A stretch of DNA of 12,818 bases from an uncultured Burkholderiales bacterium (GTDB lineage Bacteria; Pseudomonadota; Gammaproteobacteria; Burkholderiales; Burkholderiaceae_D). Where the stretch lies: assembly GCA_937872165.1 (NCBI GenBank), contig CALMOR010000195.1, positions 1-12,818 of the forward strand, read 5' to 3'. The notes under the pieces are model-generated. The model worked only from the letters and a program-made list of their open reading frames with translations. It was not told the DNA's origin and ran no database searches. The first letter of the stretch is position 1. Each line of letters opens with the position of its first letter. Position numbers and translations under genes: made by a program. Positions 7,137 through 12,818 of this stretch are shown here, piece after piece.

Positions 7137-7791
7137 CGGTCCGCTCCAGTTGTGCCATCACGCGGGCCCATCGCGTCGCGACGGTCGCATCGACCTGCCC
7201 GCCCGCGAACTCGAGGCGGCAGCCGCCGCGCTCGACCTGCTCGTCGGCGAACGGCCGCCAGCCCGCGTGCGCGAGAGCGTCGCCGAGGCGCTCCACGACG
7301 ATCGGCAGGTCGGCCGGGTTGACGTGCACGGCGCCCGGGTCCGCGGTACGGGCGATGCCGGACAGCGCGTCGTTGACGAGCGGCACGAGGAGCTCGGGAC
7401 GCACGGCGATGCTCTCGCGCACGACCTGACGCGCGAGGTCGACGGCCAGCTCGACCAGCGTGCCGGCCATCTCGCGCTCCATGCGCGCCACCGATTCACC
7501 GATGCCGTTCAACAGCGTCGCGAGGCGCTCGGTGCCTTCGCGCGCCTCGGCGAGGCCCGCGCGATAGCCTTCCTCGCGCGCCGCGGATTCCATCGCGCTG
7601 ACCTCGTCGACGGTGGGCAGATGCTCGGCGCGGATGCGCTTCTCTTCGACCGGCCGGGTGTTGCCGACGACGTCGAAGCCGCCGATGGTCCACGGCTGCA
7701 CGCCGACCACGCGGTCGGCCGCGATCACGCGGGCGGACGCGCGGTCCGGGATGCGATCCGGCGCGAGCGGCGCGTGCTCAGACGAAGCCAT
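7120..7791 (-). CDS. fliH: Flagellar export ATPase regulator FliH
   Basis: FliH (223 aa) forms a dimer that binds and restrains FliI and anchors it to FliN and FlhA at the gate. The N-terminal PW (33-34, in VQPWTIGGF) matches the conserved tryptophan region used for docking. A helical stretch with GxxxG-like glycine spacing follows (G75, G79 and G86 in EEGYRAGLAEAREG). The C-terminal domain (about 100-223) has the features of the peripheral-stalk-like FliI-binding region: LVELAVDLARQVVRESIAVR, VHVNPADLPIV, and a closing GGCRLEFAGGQVDATVATRW segment. It overlaps fliG by 14 bp and fliI by 17 bp, which suggests translational coupling. Length and layout are ordinary for the family. Confidence 0.94.
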   Translation of the reverse strand: MASSEHAPLAPDRIPDRASARVIAADRVVGVQPWTIGGFDVVGNTRPVEEKRIRAEHLPTVDEVSAMESAAREEGYRAGLAEAREGTERLATLLNGIGESVARMEREMAGTLVELAVDLARQVVRESIAVRPELLVPLVNDALSGIARTADPGAVHVNPADLPIVVERLGDALAHAGWRPFADEQVERGGCRLEFAGGQVDATVATRWARVMAQLERTDAWLE

Positions 7792-8776
7792 CGCCGCCGC
7801 CCTTGCCGCCGAGTTGCAGCTGGCCGTCGTCCGCGAGGCGACGCACCGTCTTCAGGATCGCCTTCTGCTCGGCCTCGACCTCGGACAGGCGCACCGGTCC
7901 CTTGGCGTCGAGGTCCTCGCGCATCATGTCGGCCGCGCGCTGCGACATGTTCTTGAAGATCTTCTCGCGCAGCTCTTCGGACGCGCCCTTCATCGCGATG
8001 ATCAGCGACTCCGACTGCACCTCGCGCAGCAGCAGCTGGATGCCGCGGTCGTCGATGTCCATGATGTTGTCGAAGATCACCATCGCATCGAGGATCTTGT
8101 CGGCGAGCTCGGGGTCGCTCGAACGGAGGTTCTCGATGATGACCGCCTCGGCGTCGGTGCCGACGTGGTTCAGGATCTCGGCCGCCGCGCGCACGCCGCC
8201 GACGTCGGAGCGCTTGACGCGGCCGCCGCTCGCGACCAGCTTCTCGAGCGCCGAGTCGAGCTCGCGCATCGCCTGCGGCTGGATGCCGTCGAGCGTCGCG
8301 ATGCGATGGATCACCTGTCCCTGCAGCTCCGGATCGAGCGCCGCGATCACGGCCGAGGCCTGGTCGCGATCGAGATGCGCGAGCACCGACGCGACGATCT
8401 GCGGGTGCTCGCCGCCGATCAGCTCGGCCACGCTCGCGGCGTCCATCAGCTTCAGGCCGTCGATGCCGCTCGAGCGGTCTTCCTTCAGGATGCGGTCGCA
8501 CAGGACGCGGGCCTTGTCGACGCCGAGCGCCTTGTTGAGCACCGAGCGAACGTACTGGTCGGCGCCGGCGTCGATCGCCGGCTGTACGGCGGCCGCGCCG
8601 GTGAAGCGCTCGAGCATCGTCGTCAGCCGCTCGCGCGACACGTTGCCGAGCTGTGCCATCGCGGCGCTCAGCTTCGCGACCTCGGACGCGCCGAGATGGC
8701 GGAACACCTCGGCCGCCTCGTCCTCGCCGATCGCGAGCATCAGGATCGCGCTGTCCTCGATTCCCACGTTGCTCAT
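7778..8776 (-). CDS. fliG: Flagellar motor switch protein FliG
   Basis: FliG (332 aa) couples the MS ring to the C-ring and makes torque by contacting the MotA stator. The N-terminal domain (about 1-100) binds FliF. The middle domain holds the EHPQ motif (123-126), which contacts FliM. The C-terminal domain keeps the torque surface: DDRGIQLLLREV at 242-253, K263 in AMKGA, then R280 in SQRAADMMREDL and R296 in GPVRLSEVE, at the positions of the charged residues known from enteric FliG. One of the two acidic residues is Glu rather than Asp, a conservative change. The ATG overlaps the fliF stop as ATGA. A Gly-rich tail (QLGGKGGGDGFV) closes the protein. Assignment is very firm. Confidence 0.98.
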   Translation of the reverse strand: MSNVGIEDSAILMLAIGEDEAAEVFRHLGASEVAKLSAAMAQLGNVSRERLTTMLERFTGAAAVQPAIDAGADQYVRSVLNKALGVDKARVLCDRILKEDRSSGIDGLKLMDAASVAELIGGEHPQIVASVLAHLDRDQASAVIAALDPELQGQVIHRIATLDGIQPQAMRELDSALEKLVASGGRVKRSDVGGVRAAAEILNHVGTDAEAVIIENLRSSDPELADKILDAMVIFDNIMDIDDRGIQLLLREVQSESLIIAMKGASEELREKIFKNMSQRAADMMREDLDAKGPVRLSEVEAEQKAILKTVRRLADDGQLQLGGKGGGDGFV

Positions 8777-10395
8777 TCGGCGGCCACCCAGTTGCGGACC
8801 ATGCCGGCGATCGCCTTCGGATCGTTGCGCGCGAGTTCGCGTGCGCGCTGCAGGTGTTCGGGATAGGCGAGGACGGGCGTCGACGAGGTCTCGACCGACG
8901 TCGAGAGGATCGGCGTGGTCGTCGTCTCCACCGTGACCTGCGTCGTCAGGCGGCGGATCGCCGGCCGCAGCACGCCGAGCAGCAGGTAGGCGGCGATCAG
9001 CCCGAAAGCGACGTTCTTGCCGACCTCCTTCGCGGTCGACAGGTTGTCGGGGTCCTTCCAGATCGGCACGTCGACCGCGGGCAGCGCCTCGGCCTGCGTG
9101 AAGCCGGTGTTGACGACGTTGATCGAGTCGCCGCGCTTCTCGTCGAAGCCCATCGCCTCGCGCGCCAGCGCGGTGATCTGGTCGATCTCCTCCTTCTTCA
9201 ACGGCTGCGACGTCGCGACCGGCTCGACCTTCGCGTCCTTGGCGTCTTTCTTCGGATCGACCGCTTCGGCGGGCTTCGCGGCGACGGTGCGGTTGTTGAC
9301 GACGATGGCCGCCGACAGCCGCTTGATCGTGCCGGTCGGCAGGCGTCGCGTCTCGACCGTACGGTCGAGTTCGTAGTTGGTGGTGGCGTCCTTCTTCGAC
9401 GCGTTGCTGGTGTTGCCCGGCGCGGATCCGCCGGCCGGCGCGGCCCCACCCGCACCCGCGTTGACCGGCGTGTTCGCCTGCGAGCCCGGGACGCCGACGG
9501 GCGAGGTCGTCCCGGTGTTGTTGCTCGACTCCGTGCTCTGCTGGCTGCGCATCGCCGAGCGCTCGGGCGTGCCGTTCGGCGAGAAGGTCTCGGCGGTGCG
9601 CTCGGTCTGGCTGAAGTCGACGTCGGCCGTGATCTCGACGCGTGCGTTGCCGGGGCCGACGATCGGCTCGAGGATCGCCGCGACGCGACGCTGCGCGCTC
9701 TGTTCGAGCTCGTGCACGTACGCCAGCTTGCCCGGGTCGAGCCCGTTGACCTCCGGCTTGCGGCTGAGCAGGGTGCCGGTCCCGTCGACGATGCTGACGC
9801 CCTGGTCGGACAGTTCGGGCACGCTCGACGCGACCAGATGAACGATGCCTTGCACCTGCGCGCCGTCGAGCACCTTGCCGGGGAAGAGCGAGACCAGCAC
9901 CGACGCGGTGGGCTTCTGGTGCTCGCGCAGGAAGATGGTGGGCTTCGGGATCGCGAGGTGCACGCGCGCCGACTGCACGGCCGCGACCGACTGGATCGAC
10001 TTCGCGAGTTCGCCTTCGAGCCCGCGCTGGAAGTTCATCTGCTCCTGCAGCTGCGTCGTACCGAACTTCTGGCCGTCGAGCAGTTCGTAGCCGGCGATGC
10101 CGCCCTTCGGCAGGCCCTGCGACGCGAGCTTGAGGCGCGTGTCGTAGATCAGGTTCGACGGCACGAGGATCGCGGAGCCGCCGTCGTTGTACTTGTACGG
10201 CACGTTCATCTGCGCGAGCGACGCGACCACCGCGCCGCCGTCGCGATCGCCGAGGTTCGCGAACAGCACGCGGTAGTCGGGCGCCTGCAGCCAGGTCCAG
10301 GTCCCGATCAGGAAGCCGGCCACCGCGACGATCGCGATGACGATGCTGGCCAGTTGAGCGGCGGGCAGAGCGGTCAGACGTTTGAGCGCATCCAT
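8773..10395 (-). CDS. fliF: Flagellar MS-ring protein FliF
   Basis: FliF (540 aa) forms the inner-membrane MS ring, the base on which the rotor and export gate assemble. Membrane helix 1 is at about 15-36 and helix 2 at about 462-476 (VAFGLIAAYLLLGVL). Between them are the ring-building domains: YRVLFANLGDRDGGAVVASL (41-60), the FQRGLEGELAKSI to ARVHLAIP region (122-149), and ARVEITADVDFSQTE (251-265). The C-terminal tail (511-540, ending in PKAIAGMVRNWV) is the FliG-binding segment. Two low-complexity stretches, Ser/Gly/Asn/Ala-rich at 285-335 and Lys/Ala/Asp-rich at 374-400, lie in the periplasmic part, where family members vary. The ATG has no clear Shine-Dalgarno sequence. The gene heads the fliF-K unit and is divergent from fliE. 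Confidence 0.98.
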   Translation of the reverse strand: MDALKRLTALPAAQLASIVIAIVAVAGFLIGTWTWLQAPDYRVLFANLGDRDGGAVVASLAQMNVPYKYNDGGSAILVPSNLIYDTRLKLASQGLPKGGIAGYELLDGQKFGTTQLQEQMNFQRGLEGELAKSIQSVAAVQSARVHLAIPKPTIFLREHQKPTASVLVSLFPGKVLDGAQVQGIVHLVASSVPELSDQGVSIVDGTGTLLSRKPEVNGLDPGKLAYVHELEQSAQRRVAAILEPIVGPGNARVEITADVDFSQTERTAETFSPNGTPERSAMRSQQSTESSNNTGTTSPVGVPGSQANTPVNAGAGGAAPAGGSAPGNTSNASKKDATTNYELDRTVETRRLPTGTIKRLSAAIVVNNRTVAAKPAEAVDPKKDAKDAKVEPVATSQPLKKEEIDQITALAREAMGFDEKRGDSINVVNTGFTQAEALPAVDVPIWKDPDNLSTAKEVGKNVAFGLIAAYLLLGVLRPAIRRLTTQVTVETTTTPILSTSVETSSTPVLAYPEHLQRARELARNDPKAIAGMVRNWVAAE

Positions 10396-10544
10396 GCGAT
10401 GAGTCGATGAGGTCGTGAAGGCGATCGGAGGGGTGGCGTGCAGTATCGGCAGCGCGACGGTCGGACGATGCGGGGAATAGCCGTTCTTTTCGTGTGCAAT
10501 TCGGACCGCCCACCCGCTCCGGACGGCTCCGCATCATGGCGACG

Positions 10545-10566
10545 CGAGCGCGCCCGCGAGCGCTCG
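10545..10566 (+). repeat. Inverted repeat upstream of fliE
   Basis: CGAGCGC (10545-10551) and GCGCTCG (10560-10566) form a perfect 7-bp stem around an 8-base loop, about 95 bp before the fliE start. It could be part of the fliE leader RNA or an operator. It may also be chance in GC-rich DNA. Confidence 0.35.
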
Positions 10567-10650
10567 AAGTGGCATCGAATCGCCGCGCTGTTCGACGCAT
10601 CGCGCACGACGCATCCTCCGTACGCTGCGTCCGGTCGCATCACGCGTCGA

Positions 10651-10656
10651 AGGAGA
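10651..10656 (+). promoter_or_regulatory. Strong ribosome binding site of fliE
   Basis: AGGAGA lies five bases before the ATG at 10662 and fixes the fliE start. The open frame reaches further upstream, but that part is arginine-rich and unlike FliE. Confidence 0.85.
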
Positions 10657-10661
10657 CGGTC

Positions 10662-10985
10662 ATGGAACTCACCAGGGTCGCAGCACCGGCCGCGAACGCG
10701 CTCGACGGCATCGCCGCCGCCGCGTTCGGTCCGTCCGCCCGGGCGCCGCAGGGCAAGGAGGGCGGCGACTTCGCGAGCCTCGTGCAGCAGTCGCTCGCGC
10801 ACGTCAACGCGACGCAGGCGCAGGCCGACAGCCTCGGTCATCAGTACCAGCTCGATCAGAACGACGTCTCGCTCGAGGACGCGATGATCTCGCTGCAGAA
10901 GGCCAACATCAGCTTCCAGACCACGGTCCAGGTCCGCAACAAGCTGGTCTCGGCCTACAACGACGTGATGAACATGCAGCTCTGA
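10662..10985 (+). CDS. fliE: Flagellar hook-basal body complex protein FliE
   Basis: FliE (107 aa) is the first exported rod component and joins the MS ring and export gate to the proximal rod. The variable N-terminal half is Ala-rich. The conserved C-terminal part starts at about residue 37 with FASLVQQSLAHVNATQ, continues with a helix ending at DVSLEDAMISLQKANISFQ, and closes with TTVQVRNKLVSAYNDVMNMQL, a clear FliE signature (the usual end is MNMPV or similar). The length matches the family. The start is set by a strong AGGAGA. It is the only plus-strand gene here, read away from fliF as in enteric bacteria, and converges on the ycgR-type gene with 16 bp between the stop codons. Confidence 0.97.
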   Translation: MELTRVAAPAANALDGIAAAAFGPSARAPQGKEGGDFASLVQQSLAHVNATQAQADSLGHQYQLDQNDVSLEDAMISLQKANISFQTTVQVRNKLVSAYNDVMNMQL

Positions 10986-11005
10986 CGCGCCATCGACGGC
11001 GTCAG
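10982..11005. terminator. Inverted repeat spanning the convergent fliE and ycgR stop codons
   Basis: CTGACGC (10982-10988) and GCGTCAG (10999-11005) are perfect inverse complements around a 10-base loop. The left arm contains the TGA of fliE and the right arm contains the complement of the TGA of the opposing gene. A bidirectional transcription end is expected here, but there is no T-tract on either side, so function as an intrinsic terminator is uncertain. Confidence 0.4.
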
Positions 11006-11736
11006 CCGCGCCGCCGCAGCACGCGGAGCTGCTCGACCTCGATGCGTTGCACGTAGCGCTGGATCTCGTTCGCCTTCTTCGACGGCAACGCCTCGAAACG
11101 AAAGCCGAGCCGGGTCGCCGACGACGCGGCGTCGTTCGCGCCCCGGACCGGCATCATCGAGCACAGCGTGGCGTCCGTCTCGATGCGCCCGACGTCGGGC
11201 AGCGTCATCACGAGCTCGTGGCCCCGTCCCGGCGTCGATGCGGCGCCCAACGGACCCTCGACGACCAGCGCGGCGCCTTCAGCGCTGAGGTCGATCGCAT
11301 GGGCCGGCATCGCGTTGCCGTCCTCGTCGAGCACCGTGCATCGAACGGGCGGCTGCACCGGCAATGCCGCGCGGAAGCACTCGCGCCGCTGCAGGCGGAC
11401 CACGGCCGACGGCAGCTCGACGCACGCGGCCGGTCCGTCGGGCAACGAGACCAGCACCGCGGCTCCGGTGTCGAACGCGACGTGCACGTGATCGAGCTCG
11501 GTGACGAAGCCGAGGCGGTCCGCCCCGAACAGCCGCGCATTCTGGTCGGCGTCGCGGGCGATGTCGAAGACGAGGGCACCCGAGTCGCGTCGCACCTCGA
11601 GCACGCTCGAGACGATGGCATGACCGTCGCCGAACTCGACCGTCGCCAGCGTGCGCTCGCGTCGCATGCGATCGACGAGGGCGACGATGCCGGCACGATG
11701 ACGGATCGTGAAGGCCTGGTGGTCCGGCCGGTTCAC
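11002..11736 (-). CDS. ycgR: YcgR-type flagellar brake protein (c-di-GMP-binding PilZ domain)
   Basis: This protein (244 aa with the start chosen here) combines an N-terminal YcgR-type domain (about 5-105) with a PilZ domain (about 112-235). The c-di-GMP binding signatures are both intact: RxxxR as R118-ECF-R122 in QRRECFR, and DLSAEG at 149-154, matching (D/N)xSxxG. In enteric bacteria YcgR bound to c-di-GMP acts on FliG, FliM or MotA to slow and bias the motor, and that role is inferred here. I choose the GTG at 11736 because it overlaps the upstream stop as GTGA, has GAAGG seven bases before it, and gives exactly the length of the E. coli protein. The open frame continues to 11811, but that would add 25 residues overlapping the upstream gene. 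It is the last gene of a three-gene minus-strand unit. Confidence 0.9.
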   Translation of the reverse strand: MNRPDHQAFTIRHRAGIVALVDRMRRERTLATVEFGDGHAIVSSVLEVRRDSGALVFDIARDADQNARLFGADRLGFVTELDHVHVAFDTGAAVLVSLPDGPAACVELPSAVVRLQRRECFRAALPVQPPVRCTVLDEDGNAMPAHAIDLSAEGAALVVEGPLGAASTPGRGHELVMTLPDVGRIETDATLCSMMPVRGANDAASSATRLGFRFEALPSKKANEIQRYVQRIEVEQLRVLRRRG

Positions 11737-12059
11737 GGTCTTGCCTTCGGGGACGGCGACGACGGTTTCGCCGGCGAAGGCGGCATCCGACCTTCGAGCT
11801 GGTAGAGCCACGCGAGCAGTTGCGCGACGGCCTGGAACAGCTGCGGAGGGATGGCGCGATCGATCTCGACCTGCATCAGCATCGCGGCGAGGTTGTTCGA
11901 GACGTGGACCGCGACGCCGTGTTCCTCCGCGCGCCGCACGATGGCGTCGGCGAGCGCGCCGCGACCCTTCGCGATCACGGTCGGCGTCGAGTTGCCGCCC
12001 TCGTAGCGCAGCGCCGCCGCCATGCGCGGCGGGCCCGCGTCGGACGCGGCCTCAGCCAC
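11733..12059 (-). CDS. Stand-alone FlhB C-terminal domain protein (FhlB/FlhX type)
   Basis: This 108-residue protein matches the small cytoplasmic subdomain of the export switch protein FlhB, without the FlhB membrane domain and without the NPTH autocleavage motif. Recognisable parts are PTVIAKGRGALADAIVRRA (26-44), corresponding to the P-VVAKG-G---A--I segment just after the FlhB cleavage site, and IPPQLFQAVAQLLAWLYQL (70-88), the closing helix. The tail is Pro/Ser/Lys-rich. Such proteins occur in several flagellated bacteria, and at least one can replace part of FlhB; the exact role here is unknown. The GTG start overlaps the upstream FliK-like gene by 8 bp but lacks a clear Shine-Dalgarno sequence. 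An ATG at 12023 is an alternative and would still keep the whole domain. Confidence 0.88.
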   Translation of the reverse strand: MAEAASDAGPPRMAAALRYEGGNSTPTVIAKGRGALADAIVRRAEEHGVAVHVSNNLAAMLMQVEIDRAIPPQLFQAVAQLLAWLYQLEGRMPPSPAKPSSPSPKARP

Positions 12060-12818
12060 GACGCGTGTCCGGCGTGGGCCGGCCGACCGACAGCGACAGC
12101 ACCCGCAGCTCGGCGTCGGCGAAGGCGCGCGTCAGCTCGACGGCCGCGGCGTTCATCGAGTCGACCGTGCCGTCGTCGTCGCCTTCGAGGCGGATGCGAA
12201 GACCCTGCATCGAGACCGCCAGATGGCCCGCGACGCGTCCGAGCCGCGGCAGGTCGATCAGCACTTCGCCACACCAGTGATCGAGCGCCGGGTTGTCGAA
12301 CGACTCGTCCGCGCGCTCGCGGCGGACGACGAGTTCCATCGGTCGATCGGGCCACGCCGGTCCGAGCAGCACGAGCGGGACGAAGGCCGCGGGCGGAGCG
12401 GCCCCATCGTCGCGGCTACGCGGGATCAGCGGCGTGGCGACGCCGTCGACGACGGCCGTGCTGCGAGCCACGACGATGTCGTCGAGCGCGATCGGCGCAC
12501 GCGCGTCGGTGATCGACGGCGGTGAGGCGCCTCGCGCGGTCCGTTCGACGACCGTGCGCGAGGACGAGGCTCGCGGCTCGACGACCCGGTCGTCGGACCC
12601 GAGCGTCTCGAACTCGATGTCGATGATCGGTATGTCGAAGCGGGTCGGCCCGTTGCCGCGCGATGTCGACGAAGCGGGTCCGATGGACGACTGCAGGCGG
12701 ATCGCATCGCTGCTCCAGCGCGGCACCTCGGCGGCTTCGACGGACGCGTCGGCTGCTTCGGCCACGCTCTCGAAGAGCAGCATCGGTCGATGGGCGAGGA
12801 CGCGCAGCGAGAGATCGC
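12052..12818 (-). CDS. Second FliK-like hook-length control protein, C-terminal part (cut by right edge)
   Basis: The reading frame stays open through the right edge, so the true start is probably outside. An ATG at 12783 exists, but the residues before it (DLSLRVLAHRP) read on naturally into MLLFESVAEA and look like coding sequence of the FliK N-terminal type. About 150 variable residues follow. The last 78 residues (about 12055-12288) match the FliK C-terminal domain: W-CGEVLIDLPRLGRV, GLRIRLEG, then an amphipathic helix and LRVLSLSVGRP. FliK-type proteins end hook growth by contacting FlhB; here the neighbour is a free FlhB C-terminal domain, overlapping by 8 bp. The domain is more divergent than that of fliK at 3830-5158. 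It could be annotated as FliK or as hypothetical; its job relative to the other FliK is unclear. Confidence 0.72.
   Translation of the reverse strand, partial: DLSLRVLAHRPMLLFESVAEAADASVEAAEVPRWSSDAIRLQSSIGPASSTSRGNGPTRFDIPIIDIEFETLGSDDRVVEPRASSSRTVVERTARGASPPSITDARAPIALDDIVVARSTAVVDGVATPLIPRSRDDGAAPPAAFVPLVLLGPAWPDRPMELVVRRERADESFDNPALDHWCGEVLIDLPRLGRVAGHLAVSMQGLRIRLEGDDDGTVDSMNAAAVELTRAFADAELRVLSLSVGRPTPDTRRG

Larger units (their letters stand above)
10396..10661. promoter_or_regulatory. Divergent fliE/fliF control region
   Basis: These 266 bp separate two divergently read operon starts, so promoters for both directions are expected. An AT-richer island at about 10475-10502 stands out in otherwise GC-rich DNA and contains GAATAGCC (10475-10482), which loosely resembles one half of the FlhDC binding consensus. 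Closer to fliE are an inverted repeat (10545-10566) and a 9-bp direct repeat, CGACGCATC, at 10593-10601 and 10607-10615. I could not find a promoter box set with correct spacing on either strand, so the exact start points are unknown. Confidence 0.5.

Noticed and set aside
8653..10410. A plus-strand open frame of 585 codons opposite fliF and fliG
   Set aside because: It is the complement of the conserved fliF and fliG sequences and shows no family features. The same reasoning removes the long antisense frame opposite fliI at 5736-7322.
10443..10469. Possible sigma-28 -10 box for fliF (GCCGATAC on the minus strand)
   Set aside because: At the required 15-base spacing the -35 position reads ATCG instead of TAAA, so only half of the promoter is present.
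10494..10515. Possible sigma-54 promoter for fliF (TGGG...TTGC on the minus strand)
   Set aside because: The GG and GC elements are 11 bases apart rather than the required 10, and the rest of the -24 element does not match.

Overview
The window is a flagellar basal-body and export-gate locus from a GC-rich proteobacterium. The gene order (fliE transcribed away from fliFGHIJK, then fliLMNOPQ), a small FlhB C-terminal-domain protein next to a second FliK-like protein, and a neighbouring PilZ/YcgR brake protein suggest a betaproteobacterium, probably in the Burkholderiales. This lineage call is an inference from gene content and composition, not from a marker gene. Nearly the whole window is coding, and everything except fliE lies on the minus strand.

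Layout, in the direction of minus-strand transcription (right to left). (1) At 12818-11002 is a tightly packed three-gene unit: a FliK-like protein that runs off the right edge, a stand-alone FlhB C-terminal domain protein (FhlB/FlhX type), and a YcgR-type flagellar brake. The genes overlap at each junction, and the brake gene is best started at a GTG forming a GTGA overlap. (2) fliE (10662-10985) lies on the plus strand, convergent with the brake gene; the two stop codons sit in the two arms of one inverted repeat. (3) A 266-bp divergent control region (10396-10661) separates fliE from fliF. (4) fliF-fliG-fliH-fliI-fliJ-fliK (10395-3830) encode the MS ring, rotor switch, export ATPase complex and hook-length ruler, mostly overlapping or closely spaced. 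(5) A 391-bp gap (3439-3829) without a convincing gene holds two GC-rich hairpins and a cluster of CGGCGAT heptamers, probably an operon boundary. (6) fliL-fliM-fliN-fliO-fliP-fliQ (3438-1) encode the stator-associated protein, the C-ring and the export gate; fliQ is cut by the left edge.

Together the genes cover the rotor (FliF, FliG, FliM, FliN), the export motor and gate (FliH, FliI, FliJ, FliO, FliP, FliQ), the rod junction (FliE), hook-length control and substrate switching (FliK, plus the second FliK-like/FhlB pair) and c-di-GMP-dependent braking (YcgR).

The observations most worth following up are the second FliK/FlhB-C pair linked to the c-di-GMP brake, an in-frame hexanucleotide repeat in the fliK ruler region, the structured fliK-fliL gap, the stop-codon inverted repeat, and an atypical FliQ segment at the left edge. 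I do not see a wholly new system; most of the window is a well-conserved flagellar locus.
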